From JAFEBO01 sp050730655 (lineage in GTDB: Bacteria; Planctomycetota; Phycisphaerae; Phycisphaerales; UBA1924): a stretch of DNA of 64,000 nucleotides. The notes beneath the pieces were generated by a model, which worked only from the letters and a program-made list of their open reading frames with translations, was not told the origin of the DNA and did not search any database. Position numbers and translations under genes: made by a program. The number at the start of each line of letters is the position of its first letter. The stretch's first letter is position 1. This document shows, piece by piece, positions 50,848-59,620 of the stretch. The DNA lies in the NCBI GenBank assembly GCA_050730655.1, contig JBOHNL010000012.1, positions 124,001-188,000 on the forward strand, read 5' to 3'.

Positions 50848-53085
50848 CTAATCGACGGTGACAGGAGCGACCGTAATTTGACTGCCGTCCTTGTCGATCA
50901 TCTGGATGGAGAAGGTTTGGCCGGACGCGGCCCCCCGAATCTCCAGCAGTACTTCGCCGTCGGATTTAATCAGCCATTGATTGCCGCTTTGTTCGAGCGC
51001 GGTCTGTCCGGCTGGTCCGACTCCACCTATTGATGCGCCGGCTGTGCTCACAATCGTAATCGAGTATTGCTTGCCGTTCGTTGGCGCGGCAACCTTGATG
51101 TTTACGAATGCTTTTCCCTGCGCCACGTTCACATGGCCATCCTTCACGGTCAGCGTCGCGGGCTTATTTGGTGCCGCCGGTTCAGGCTTCGTGTTGATGA
51201 TGACTGCCGGATAGGTGCCGTGCGCCTCCCAGAATTCCTCGCCAGTCGATGACGGCTTTGTCAGGCCGGAGTAGCGCTTGACTTTGAAGTTCACTTTCAC
51301 CGACGGATTTTCAGCAGTCCACTTGCCAGCGGCGAGCGAAGGGAAGGAGACATGCACAGCACCGCCGCTCCCGCTAACCTCGGCCACATCGCTGATGATC
51401 GGTTTCTGAGAAATGTCGATCTTGGCTGTCTTTGATGAATCGACCAGTTGGTCTGCATGCAGCTCGGCTTCCAATGATCCGGACTGCAAATTCGATCCCC
51501 CTCGCAATGTCCCACTGACAGACTTGCCGTCGTCCAGAAGAAAAAAGGTTTGCGATTCTTGTGGCAAAGCAATTGATGTCCTGAGATCTTCTTCACTCAG
51601 AATCGGCAATCGGATCTGCATCGGAGTGGAAAGTGACGGCGATGACTCTCCCGACAGCGCGAGCCAAAGCGATCCGATAGCGGCCGCTGAAGGAACTTTG
51701 TGCTCCTTGGTTTCTTTGTCATTCGCGGTCTTGATTTGTGCGCGGAAGTTATTCCAATCGTTTTGACGGACAGCGTCTTGTAGCAAGTCGAAATCCAGTT
51801 TCCGCACCAGGATCGGATCGAAATACTGACTCGCAACCTGGATTTCGCGTCGACGGTTTTCGGCCCGCGGGCGAAACGTTGGTTTGGTTCCCTCCAACGC
51901 GTGTACATGACGCACATTGAAAATGGCGTACACATTGTTCGGGGTAACTCGGAATTCCTCGTGATTGCTATTTTTGAATTTCTGCTTTGACACGAAGACC
52001 AAAACGCTGACCGATTGCTGCCGCGGGACAATGCCGTACTTCGATGTCGCCTGCTGAATTGCACCCAAGCGAACCGTAAGCACCGACTGATGTTGAACGG
52101 AAATGGCGCTCACGCTGTTGTAATCACGCCCGAGCACAGACTGGAGATGCTGTTGCAGAGCCCCCGCGGAAAGAGAGCCGCCAACGTTTTGGACAGTCGC
52201 CGCAACTGCAAGCGCCGCGTCGCGTACCTCCTGAACCGATCTTCCTTGCAGAAGGCCCTCCACGCTGTCGGTCGAGAGCAAGGGCACGACCACAACGTCT
52301 GGCGTGCCAGGCGCCAGGGGAATTGGCGCGATTTGAAGGTCTTGCGCATTCCCAAGTTTCGGCGGAAGTTCTTGGGGATTCTCGAGAAAGGTCGGCATTG
52401 TCGCTTCGCCGGAATCCAAGCCGGTCCGCGGTTCCGGAAAAAACCCAACGTCAACGTACGTGTCATACGGGAGATTCCGTCGTTCCGGCATCTGGCTCAC
52501 CTGCAGGCGAACGACGTATGCGTCGTATCCGCGATACATGATCAAATCTTCGACGTATCGGTTCATCAATTTGACGTATTGGTAGAGGCTCGTTGCAAGG
52601 CTGAATCGAAGTGTCGGTTCTATCGCAACCGTGCCACTCGGGGCATTGAGACCCGAAGCTGGTGCTGCCGGAAGTGTCGCGGCTGTCGGAGTGGGCGCGG
52701 ATCCGGAGCCTCGGGTGCGTACATCAACGGAACTCTCTGTCGTCACGTCATTGTCAACTTTGGTCGTGTCGGTAGTCGTCGCCCCGCTGGTAGGAAGACC
52801 AATTCCAAGGCGCAGCATCAGGCTTCGCATAAATTGGTCATTGGCGTACATGGTGGTGGGAGCGACGGCTTCCAACGCCCCGCTTGGAGTCAGGTCGTAT
52901 CTTGGCTGGAGGTCCGAACGTACCGACTCCCACTTTGAAACCGACAGAACGGATACAGATGTGGGTCCAAAGTCTTCTTCGTTGCGCACCGTCGGCCCTT
53001 CGTACAACGGTTTGGCACAAGAAGCGAGAACTGCGGTCGACGCAAGGAACGCTAGCGAGCGGACATTCTTACGCGAAGTTGTCAT
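50848..53085 (-). CDS. Large lipoprotein of unknown function
   Basis: I do not recognise this family. The 745-residue protein has a lipoprotein signal peptide with lipobox 'STAVLASCAK' (Cys about residue 23), a Thr/Ser/Ala-rich linker near 110-150, a mixed middle domain ('YVDVGFFPEPRTG', 'SVLVFVSKQKFKNSNHEEFR') and a C-terminal beta-sandwich-like region ('ATLTVKDGHVNVAQGKAFVN', 'QTFSIQMIDKDGSQITV'). The C-terminal part resembles Ig-like domains. It is anchored to a membrane. Base composition is lower in GC than the flanks, in keeping with an acquired region. Confidence 0.7.
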   Translation of the reverse strand: MTTSRKNVRSLAFLASTAVLASCAKPLYEGPTVRNEEDFGPTSVSVLSVSKWESVRSDLQPRYDLTPSGALEAVAPTTMYANDQFMRSLMLRLGIGLPTSGATTTDTTKVDNDVTTESSVDVRTRGSGSAPTPTAATLPAAPASGLNAPSGTVAIEPTLRFSLATSLYQYVKLMNRYVEDLIMYRGYDAYVVRLQVSQMPERRNLPYDTYVDVGFFPEPRTGLDSGEATMPTFLENPQELPPKLGNAQDLQIAPIPLAPGTPDVVVVPLLSTDSVEGLLQGRSVQEVRDAALAVAATVQNVGGSLSAGALQQHLQSVLGRDYNSVSAISVQHQSVLTVRLGAIQQATSKYGIVPRQQSVSVLVFVSKQKFKNSNHEEFRVTPNNVYAIFNVRHVHALEGTKPTFRPRAENRRREIQVASQYFDPILVRKLDFDLLQDAVRQNDWNNFRAQIKTANDKETKEHKVPSAAAIGSLWLALSGESSPSLSTPMQIRLPILSEEDLRTSIALPQESQTFFLLDDGKSVSGTLRGGSNLQSGSLEAELHADQLVDSSKTAKIDISQKPIISDVAEVSGSGGAVHVSFPSLAAGKWTAENPSVKVNFKVKRYSGLTKPSSTGEEFWEAHGTYPAVIINTKPEPAAPNKPATLTVKDGHVNVAQGKAFVNIKVAAPTNGKQYSITIVSTAGASIGGVGPAGQTALEQSGNQWLIKSDGEVLLEIRGAASGQTFSIQMIDKDGSQITVAPVTVD

Positions 53086-53374
53086 GAGCCCCCTTTAGGT
53101 GGAAGAGCGCGAACCCAATTTTGAGGTCCCCAGCACGGACCTATACACCGCGGATATCTGGTCGCTGCCGTGCCGGCGTATGTGACCAAATTTGGAAAAT
53201 TGTGACAACCTTTGTCAAATTGTCTGTTCAGTGGGTTCGGCGGATGGCAAGTACCTTCTGGTTGTTCTCCATCCCCGCGATCACCTCCCTCAAAAAAGCC
53301 CATGGCCTCCCAGGCCATGGGCTCTCTCCCCCGAACCAGTTGACACCCCAACCCCCTCATGTTGTACTCGCTCC
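53086..53374. repeat. Region before the RAYT gene with a REP-like palindrome
   Basis: AGCCCATGGCC, TCCCA, GGCCATGGGCT (53297-53323) is a perfect 11 bp hairpin 52 bp upstream of the Y1 transposase start. Almost the same unit recurs at 53994-54020. No gene is seen in the rest of the gap between the divergent lipoprotein and transposase genes. Confidence 0.85.
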
Positions 53375-53926
53375 ATGTCGCACCAACCCTGGAACGACTG
53401 GTATCACATCACCGGCTGCACGTACGGCACTTGGCTCAGAGGTGATCCGCGCGGATGGCGCACAAGACATCATCGCGAGCACGTCGAGGGCGATTACAAA
53501 AATCCGCCCAAGCCCGAGCAGTACGAAAATCTCCTCGCACAATCCAAAACGCTGATGATTCCGAACGATGCGATCAAGCTCACACCACCAGCCCAAAGAA
53601 TCGCCTGCGACGTCTTTGCATCCGCGCTGACCTTTCACGAGATCGATGTCGTCGCGATCGCAATCGATCGCGTCCACTATCACGTCCTCGCACGATTCCG
53701 CGATCACAACCCAAGGAAGTGGATGGGCATCGCCAAGTCGCGTTCCTCGCGCGCACTCTCGGAGTCGGGGCACTACCCACCCGGAGGCATATGGGCAATC
53801 CGCAATCGCCCCTGGCCGATCAAAGACCGCGCCCACCAACTCGCAACTGCGCGCTACATCCTCCGCCACGAAGATTCCGGCGCCGCCATCTGGCGACTCC
53901 CATCCAAATCGAAGCAAACCCCGTAA
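53375..53926 (+). CDS. REP-associated tyrosine transposase (RAYT)-like protein
   Basis: This 183-residue protein starts 'SHQPWNDWYHITGCTYGTWL' and has 'IDVVAIAIDRVHYHVLARFR', the HUH-type His pair of Y1/TnpA_REP transposases with 'KSRSSRAL' and 'ATARYILRHEDSGAAIW', which ends the family's core. The catalytic Tyr is probably the one in 'ATARYILRHE'. RAYTs are single-copy relatives of IS200/IS605 transposases that mobilise REP palindromes; here near-identical palindromes flank the gene on both sides. The ATG at 53375 is chosen; the longer frame from 53192 includes the palindrome. Confidence 0.85.
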   Translation: MSHQPWNDWYHITGCTYGTWLRGDPRGWRTRHHREHVEGDYKNPPKPEQYENLLAQSKTLMIPNDAIKLTPPAQRIACDVFASALTFHEIDVVAIAIDRVHYHVLARFRDHNPRKWMGIAKSRSSRALSESGHYPPGGIWAIRNRPWPIKDRAHQLATARYILRHEDSGAAIWRLPSKSKQTP

Positions 53927-53934
53927 CTCGACCC

Positions 53935-54020
53935 AAAGCCCACGGGCTCCGAGCCCATGGGCTTTAAAAGTCCCGCACCCATCCCTCGTCCAAAGCCCAT
54001 GGCCTCCCGGGCCATGGGCT
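53935..54020. repeat. Two REP-like palindromes after the RAYT gene
   Basis: The first (53935-53965) pairs AAAGCCCA with TGGGCTTT around GGGCT/AGCCC. The second (53994-54020) is AGCCCATGGCC, TCCCG, GGCCATGGGCT, identical to the upstream copy except for one loop base. Together with the copy at 53297 they form a REP set around the transposase. Confidence 0.88.
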
Positions 54021-54072
54021 CGAAATTCTCACCCCCCACATAAGAAAATTCCCAAATCTTCCTAAAACCCGC

Positions 54073-54112
54073 TTGCGTGGTACGGTAAAAGTTTGGTATT
54101 CTATCTGCCACT
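54073..54112 (+). promoter_or_regulatory. Candidate promoter of the gene at 54113
   Basis: TTGCGT (54073-54078), 18 bases, TATTCT (54097-54102). The ATG at 54113 lies only about 10 bases beyond the -10 box, so the mRNA would be nearly leaderless, and indeed no Shine-Dalgarno site is visible. Confidence 0.4.
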
Positions 54113-54754
54113 ATGATCCCAGGCAACACACCCGGCCATTACCTACCCGATATCGCCCGCTACACCCGCCCGATCGATGGCTTTACCGCCCCCGACATCG
54201 CGGATCCGCTCAAGCCCAGCGATCGGCCCCAGAACTTCGAAATCCCGCCGAAGCCCCATTTTGATCGCCCGATCAAGCCAAAGGTCGAAGCCGAACTGCT
54301 GCTCGCCCTCGCCGATCCGCACGCCTCGTTCATCGATATTTCTAACGAATTCCAGATCTCGCTCGAAGCGCTCTCCGTCTGGATGATGCGCCCCGACATC
54401 GCCGAGCGAATGGAAACGATTGCGTCCGCCTCCGTCGTGCGGGCCCGCTACGTCGCGAAGACTTTTCTCCCCGCCGCCGCCCGTTCGGCCGGCCGAGTCC
54501 TCGCGCTCCATCAGATTGTGCGTCGCCACAACCCCAAGAGCATCGCCACGAACACCAACAACGACCGCCGTTTCGACAAAATCGCGATGCACGCCTCCGC
54601 GCTGCTCGTCAAAATCGCAAAATTCGAGGACGCTCCAGCCAAGCGTGCGACCAGATCCGCAGGCCCTTCAACAAAATCGAATATTTCGCCCCCCGCACCA
54701 CCCGCGAGCTCTTCCAAGCCGGTCGCGAGTCAAACCGCGCCGCCCTCGACCTGA
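54113..54754 (+). CDS. Hypothetical protein with possible HTH
   Basis: I do not recognise the family. The 213-residue protein has a Pro-rich N-terminus ('LKPSDRPQNFEIPPKPHFD'), a helical middle with 'SFIDISNEFQISLEALSVWM', whose helix-turn-helix-like spacing suggests nucleic acid binding, and a Ser/Pro/Ala-rich tail. It lies just downstream of the RAYT/REP region and may be part of a mobile unit. No partner is evident. Confidence 0.5.
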   Translation: MIPGNTPGHYLPDIARYTRPIDGFTAPDIADPLKPSDRPQNFEIPPKPHFDRPIKPKVEAELLLALADPHASFIDISNEFQISLEALSVWMMRPDIAERMETIASASVVRARYVAKTFLPAAARSAGRVLALHQIVRRHNPKSIATNTNNDRRFDKIAMHASALLVKIAKFEDAPAKRATRSAGPSTKSNISPPAPPASSSKPVASQTAPPST

Positions 54755-54884
54755 AAAACCAGCTTCAAAAAAGCCGCACGAAACGAACGAAGCCATTCGA
54801 CCTTCCGCGCTCGCCGCGGAAATGAATGTTGTTGTCCCTCCATCCCCGCCCCATCCCACCCGCCCCGCCACAAAGGAGCATCTC

Positions 54885-55127
54885 ATGGAACTCAACGGCC
54901 CGAAGTACGCCGAATTGCTCTGCAAAATCCCCATCCATGATGATCCCGACAACGGCATCCGCGGCGCCCGCGCGCTGCTTCAACATTCCAACGGCGAATG
55001 GTGGGCCGGCCGAATCACCACGCTCGCCGAAGGCGACTCCGAACGCCAGGAGTGGGAGGGCGTCGAAGCCGAAACCGCGCAAGACGCCATCCGCAAAGCG
55101 CTCGATTTGCTCGATCCTCCGACCTGA
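54885..55127 (+). CDS. Small acidic protein of unknown function
   Basis: This 80-residue protein is preceded by AAAGGAGCATCTC, a good ribosome binding site with seven bases spacing. It is acidic ('HDDPDNGIRGARALLQHSNG', 'EGDSERQEWEGVEAETAQDA', ending in a helix 'AIRKALDLLDPP'). Its start lies 130 bp after the preceding gene; the longer open frame from 54420 overlaps that gene and is not coding. No relatives are known to me. Confidence 0.55.
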   Translation: MELNGPKYAELLCKIPIHDDPDNGIRGARALLQHSNGEWWAGRITTLAEGDSERQEWEGVEAETAQDAIRKALDLLDPPT

Positions 55128-55177
55128 TCGTGGCAGATCGGTCCGCTCATTCTCGTTCGATGGAGGAGGCAGGATGC

Positions 55178-55561
55178 CTAGTGAACGGGAGAACCCACAG
55201 CCTGCTGCGGCAGCGCGATCCGCGGCATGCTCTCAATCCGCTTCGGCGCGGTCCACAGCAAAGCTGCACACAGCCCAACGCCAACGAGAAGAGCGACAGA
55301 CAGCTTCACCCATCGAGCCGCGGGAATGGGAACGAGGGTTCCATGAGCGACGATCTTCTCGCCGGCCCGGTTGGTCTCGCAGCCGCACTGCGCGCAGAGA
55401 TACCCGCCCGATCGCCACATGCGACGAGTCTTTTGAAACGGCGAAAGAAATTGAGGAAGCGAGGCGCCGCAGTCTGGACAGTTGAATCGAGCACGCCCGT
55501 TCACCAGCAAGATTGTGATGACAACGAAGACAGGAAGCATCGAATACAGGATGATGTCCAT
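55178..55561 (-). CDS. Membrane protein with zinc ribbon
   Basis: This 127-residue protein has a membrane helix near the start ('LPVFVVITILLVNG'), a Cys4 zinc ribbon ('FNCPDCGASLPQF' and 'YLCAQCGCETNRAG') between two helices, and a second membrane helix near the end ('VKLSVALLVGVGLCAALLW'). The ATG at 55561 is the first that gives this layout; the frame runs upstream to 55684. Function unknown. Confidence 0.55.
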   Translation of the reverse strand: MDIILYSMLPVFVVITILLVNGRARFNCPDCGASLPQFLSPFQKTRRMWRSGGYLCAQCGCETNRAGEKIVAHGTLVPIPAARWVKLSVALLVGVGLCAALLWTAPKRIESMPRIALPQQAVGSPVH

Positions 55562-55735
55562 GGCAGGAGGGTATGCCTCACCAAAAACGCACCAGAAACT
55601 AGCATTTTCTCGAACACTGCCAACGAGCGTGGTCCCGACACCGCGTCCCATTCCAGGCTCGATCCCACTCCATGCGTCTTGCACTTCGATTCGTCCCGAA
55701 GCAAGTGAGTCTTTGGTTCATCCTGAAACCCGCTG

Positions 55736-55853
55736 ACCTGGCCGAGCCAGGTTCCCGGCCGTCAGAATTCAGCAGCCGAGGAGGTACCACCCGGTAGACG
55801 GCAAGACCGACCGGCGAACTGTCACGCCCGGTCGGCACAGCAGGAACACACAC
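55736..55853 (+). promoter_or_regulatory. Possible structured leader of the amidohydrolase gene
   Basis: The 290 bp before this gene hold no other gene. Hairpins ACCTGGC/GCCAGGT (55736-55752) and CCGACCGG/CCGGTCGG (55807-55835, 13 nt loop) precede CAGGAACACACAC and the ATG at 55854. They do not match a riboswitch class I know. Confidence 0.3.
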
Positions 55854-57308
55854 ATGAGATGGCTCGCGCTCCTCGGGTTGTTTACTGTGTCTGCCGCCGG
55901 AGCCGCGCCGCAGTTCGCCGACGGCGTCAAGCCGTACATCCGCGCATCGACGCCGCGCATCATTCTGACGCATGTTCGCATCATCGACGGCACGGGCAAG
56001 GAAGCGATCGTCGATCAGAACGTGACGATCGAGGCCGGCAAGATCGGGGCGATCGAACCCGGCGCGGATGTCGCCGCAGCGCCAGACACCACAGTCTTCG
56101 ACATGCACGGCCGCACCGTCCTTCCCGGCCTCGTCGGCATGCATGAGCACATGTACTACGTCGCGCTCCCGAACCTGGCCGCCTCTGGCAGAAGCGAAGA
56201 CCCAATTCTCGCGCCGCAGATGATGTTCACTTCGCCCCGCCTCTACCTCGCCTGCGGCGTCACCACTGTGCGCACCGCGGGCAGCATCGAAGGCCAGTCG
56301 GATATCAACCTCCGCGACCAGATCGATGCGGGCCAGTTGATCGGCCCGCACATGGATGTCACAGCGCCCGTTCTTCAAGGGAAGGGCGGACCGCTCATGC
56401 AGTTCTACCACTTGAAAGATGCGGACGATGCGCGGCGGTTCGTCAACTTCTGGGCCGATGCCGGCGCAACATCGTTCAAGGCCTACATGAATATCACGCG
56501 CGATGAGCTCGGTGCCGCCATCGATGAGGCGCACAAGCGCGGCCTCAAAATCACCGGCCACCTCTGCTCGGTGACATACCCGGAAGCGATCGCGCTCGGC
56601 ATCGACAACTTAGAGCACGGCTTCATGGTCAACACCGAGTTGGCCAAGGACAAACAGCCCGACGTGTGCCCGATGTACGAATCCCAGGCATTCCTTGAGC
56701 ACGCAGAGCCGGATGGACCGGCAGCCAAGACTCTGATCCAGAATCTGATTGAGCATCATGTCGCGTTGACCTCGACGCTGCCGGTCTTCGAAGGTTTCCT
56801 GCCCAATCGGCCGACCCTCAACCCCCGCGCGATGGATGTCTTGACGCCGGAGGCTCGAACGTCGCACCTCTTTCTGCGGAATCTGAATGCGAATCAGCCG
56901 CCGGAGTCGGTCGCGGCGCAGACCAAAATCTTCAAGCGCGGCATGGCGATGGAACTCGCGTTCGCCAAGGCCGGGGGCCTGCTGATTGCCGGGTGCGATC
57001 CGTCGGGCAATGGGGGAGTCATCCCGGGTTTCGCGGATCATCGCGAAATAGAACTACTGGTGGAGGCCGGCTTCACGCCGCTGGAGGCGATCCGAATCGC
57101 GACGCTCAACGGTGCGACGTTCCTTGGACGCGAGAAAACCATCGGCTCGATTGAAGTTGGAAAGAACGCAGACCTATTCATCGTGAAGGGTGACCCCAGC
57201 ACCAAAATCCGCGACGTTGAGAATGTCGAGATTGTGATCAAGGACGGCGTGGCCTTTGACTCAGTCAAGCTGATCGACAGTGTGAAGGGGCGATATGGGC
57301 AGTATTAG
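55854..57308 (+). CDS. Secreted amidohydrolase
   Basis: This 484-residue protein has a signal peptide ('LLGLFTVSAAGAAPQF') and an amidohydrolase TIM barrel: 'VLPGLVGMHEHMYY' (HxH metal ligands), 'TSFKAYMN' with a possible carbamylated Lys, 'ITGHLCSVTYPEAI', 'DNLEHGFMVN' and 'IAGCDPSGNGGVIPGFADHR' with the metal-binding Asp. The C-terminus 'LGREKTIGSIEVGKNADLFI' is the usual closing of the composite beta domain. The substrate could be a dipeptide, imide or hydantoin. It is exported. Confidence 0.85.
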   Translation: MRWLALLGLFTVSAAGAAPQFADGVKPYIRASTPRIILTHVRIIDGTGKEAIVDQNVTIEAGKIGAIEPGADVAAAPDTTVFDMHGRTVLPGLVGMHEHMYYVALPNLAASGRSEDPILAPQMMFTSPRLYLACGVTTVRTAGSIEGQSDINLRDQIDAGQLIGPHMDVTAPVLQGKGGPLMQFYHLKDADDARRFVNFWADAGATSFKAYMNITRDELGAAIDEAHKRGLKITGHLCSVTYPEAIALGIDNLEHGFMVNTELAKDKQPDVCPMYESQAFLEHAEPDGPAAKTLIQNLIEHHVALTSTLPVFEGFLPNRPTLNPRAMDVLTPEARTSHLFLRNLNANQPPESVAAQTKIFKRGMAMELAFAKAGGLLIAGCDPSGNGGVIPGFADHREIELLVEAGFTPLEAIRIATLNGATFLGREKTIGSIEVGKNADLFIVKGDPSTKIRDVENVEIVIKDGVAFDSVKLIDSVKGRYGQY

Positions 57309-57450
57309 ATTTGTGCTCCGCCTTTCAAATGCTTCTCGGGCTTTCCTCCGTATTCCCCTCGTGGTTCTCCGGGGTGCTCGGTGTTGAAATTCCAAATCCG
57401 CATTTCTTTGGCGCTTTGAAAATTTGACCCTTTGGCCATTTGATACCTCC

Positions 57451-58005
57451 ATGCGCCCACTCCGCTATTCCATCAACGTCACTCTCGACGGTTGCTGCGA
57501 TCATCACGCCGGCATCGCCGATGAAGCTCTGCATCGACACGTCGCCGCGATGATCGCACAGGCCGACGCGCTCATCTTCGGGCGCGTGACGTACGAAATG
57601 ATGGAATCCGCGTGGCGTCTGCCCGACGGAGCGGTGGCGAAGAGCGGCCCCGCCTGGATGCAGCCCTTCGCGCGCACGATCGACGCCGCGAAGAAGTACG
57701 TCGTCTCGAGCACGCTCAAGTCAGTCGATTGGAACGCAGAACTTGTGCGGGGCGATCTCAAGAGGGCTGTCCAGGAACTCAAGCAGCAACCCGGAAACGG
57801 CCTCTATGTTGGAGGCGTCACGCTCCCTCTGGCGCTGGCCGAATTCGGATTGATCGACGAATACGAATTCATCGTCCATCCTCGAATCGCGGGTCACGGT
57901 CCCACGCCGTTCGCGGGTCTCTCGAAGTACGTTGATTTGAAACTCGTCGGCCGCCTCGAACTCCCCTCGGGCGCGGTGGCGTTGCGGTACAAGCTGAAAA
58001 GTTAG
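57451..58005 (+). CDS. RibD C-terminal / dihydrofolate reductase-like protein
   Basis: This 184-residue protein has the RibD C-terminal domain pattern: 'MRPLRYSINVTLDGCCDHHA', 'IAQADALIFGRVTYEMMESA', 'KKYVVSSTLKS' and 'GGVTLPLALAEFGLIDEYEF' then 'VHPRIAGHGPTPF'. Such stand-alone proteins (YwjB/YyaP type) reduce unknown substrates with NADPH. It is cytosolic. The ATG at 57451 is preferred to the frame start at 57424. Confidence 0.85.
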   Translation: MRPLRYSINVTLDGCCDHHAGIADEALHRHVAAMIAQADALIFGRVTYEMMESAWRLPDGAVAKSGPAWMQPFARTIDAAKKYVVSSTLKSVDWNAELVRGDLKRAVQELKQQPGNGLYVGGVTLPLALAEFGLIDEYEFIVHPRIAGHGPTPFAGLSKYVDLKLVGRLELPSGAVALRYKLKS

Positions 58006-58240
58006 GCGTCGGCGCGGTGGCTGCGGATACTGGATGCAGGCCCGTCGTCCGCGCCGCACCTCGCTGTCGGGGCGATGCGTCTGTTCGAGAACGCTCGCCG
58101 GAATTTGAGGTCGGTGTATCGCGAATTCGTCTGATTTTGATTGACTGGACTGCCCCAATTCCGCACACCACATGCATGCCCAGTTTTAGGGGGTGGGTGG
58201 GTCGCCGCATCGGCGCCATGTTAGAAAGGTGGAGAACCTC

Positions 58241-58948
58241 GATGAAAGCCAAGCTCTTCGCAACGGCACTGTTGCTTGCGCTCTTTCCGACCGCAGCGCC
58301 GGCATTGATTAGCGGCAGCCTGAAGGTACGTGTCCGCACCGGTGATCAAGCGCCGGGCCTGGGCGTCGGCAACAACATCGTGCAGTTCGTTGGAGCGCCC
58401 ACTTTTCGCCATGGCAAGGTTTTGACTACGCCGCCTATGTTGGCCTTGTTGATCCGCTCGGGCTCTGGACCCGCGTCGGCGAGACCGATGTTGCGCCCGT
58501 GAACCTCGGCGCCGGGAACTCGATCACCGCGTTCAGTTCGATGCTGACAAACAATGGGTGCAGCGCGAGCTACCTCGCGCAGGTCAACACCGCCAACGGG
58601 CCGCGGCAGGCGATCATTACGCGCGATCGGCCCGTGAGCATGATGCCGCTTGCGATTCCTGCCGATTGCATCGACGGCATGCTCGGTGCGCATTGGCGCA
58701 GCCCCGAACTCTACCTACAAACGGAACGAAGAAGCGCCATTTCCAGCTTTGCGCGAATTGATGCCGAGCCCGGCCTGGCAAAGCTCCGGGCCGACCTTGC
58801 GAGCGGGAAGTGGGCCGAGCGGAACCGCACGATCTTGGCACTCGATGCGCTCGATATCGGCTACCGCCTCGTCATATGCGAGATCACGCGAGCGAATCCG
58901 GGAAATCTCTGCGCCGCGTTGCGTGAAGTCGCCGTCGATCAATTCTGA
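58241..58948 (+). pseudogene. Chimeric pseudogene: secreted protein start, methyltransferase end
   Basis: The ATG at 58241 begins a signal peptide ('FATALLLALFPTAAPALISG') and 'RTGDQAPGLGVGNNIVQF', a motif common in planctomycete exported proteins. Near 58424 (a TTTT run) the frame breaks; one frame over, the text continues as 'DYAAYVGLVDPLGLWTRVGE' and 'SMLTNNGCSASYLAQVN'. From about 58650 the same frame reads 'IPADCIDGMLGAHWRSPELY', 'LRADLASGKWAERNRTIL' and 'DALDIGYRLVICE', which is the C-terminus of a class I SAM methyltransferase. It looks like a deletion fusion of two genes plus a frameshift. Confidence 0.65.
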
Positions 58949-59046
58949 AGTGTGACTGCAAGGTTTCCCCTGCTCGCGCACACTCCTTGACAAGGCTCGC
59001 GGAAGTGTTTCTGCGCGCGATCTGCGTTTCGCAACTGGGGGTACCT

Positions 59047-59586
59047 ATGCGCTTTCAACTCGGACTGATCGGTCTTGTAGTTCTCTTCACGAACTTCACA
59101 CACGCCGCGCGCGCCGTGAACTTCTCCTTGAATCCGGCGACGTACACCGTCTCGCCGAGCTACGTCGGACCGATCGTGCTCACAGGCACGATCAAGAACT
59201 CGACCGGCCGACTTGACCAGATCGGCGTCAGCTTCGCGTTCAATTCGACCCACACCGCCGGGATTAACGGCGCCGGGTTCTACGTCGATCCGGCGTTCCT
59301 GGCCTGGAACGGGATCGGCACCTACACGGGCGCCATCTTTGCACTGCAAATGAATTCCACCTGCCTGGGATACGCCAACGGAATGCCGCTTGGTCACTAT
59401 GCCTCGAATTGGGCGGGCGGGTTTTCCGCGATCAGTCTGACGTTCCGCACAGCCAGCGGCCTCAAGGAAACCGTGATCGCTCGTTATGCGATCGATGTTG
59501 TTCCCGCTCCGGGTGCGTGTGCGGCGTTCGGGCTTGTCGGACTCTTTGGCGCCGGCCGCCGGCGCAGGAACGCCGCGCGGCAGTGA
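59047..59586 (+). CDS. Secreted protein with PEP-CTERM-like tail
   Basis: This 179-residue protein has a signal peptide ('LGLIGLVVLFTNFTHAARA'), a beta-rich body with 'GPIVLTGTIKNSTGRLDQIG' typical of envelope proteins, and 'VVPAPGACAAFGLVGLFGAG' then RRRR at the end, the short PEP-CTERM sorting signal of Phycisphaerae. It is probably cleaved and anchored at the surface by an exosortase-type system, not seen in the window. The ATG at 59047 fits the signal peptide; the longer frame from 58987 does not. Confidence 0.7.
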   Translation: MRFQLGLIGLVVLFTNFTHAARAVNFSLNPATYTVSPSYVGPIVLTGTIKNSTGRLDQIGVSFAFNSTHTAGINGAGFYVDPAFLAWNGIGTYTGAIFALQMNSTCLGYANGMPLGHYASNWAGGFSAISLTFRTASGLKETVIARYAIDVVPAPGACAAFGLVGLFGAGRRRRNAARQ

Positions 59587-59620
59587 TCATGGATTCAACT
59601 GGTCTTCCCGACAGGACCAG

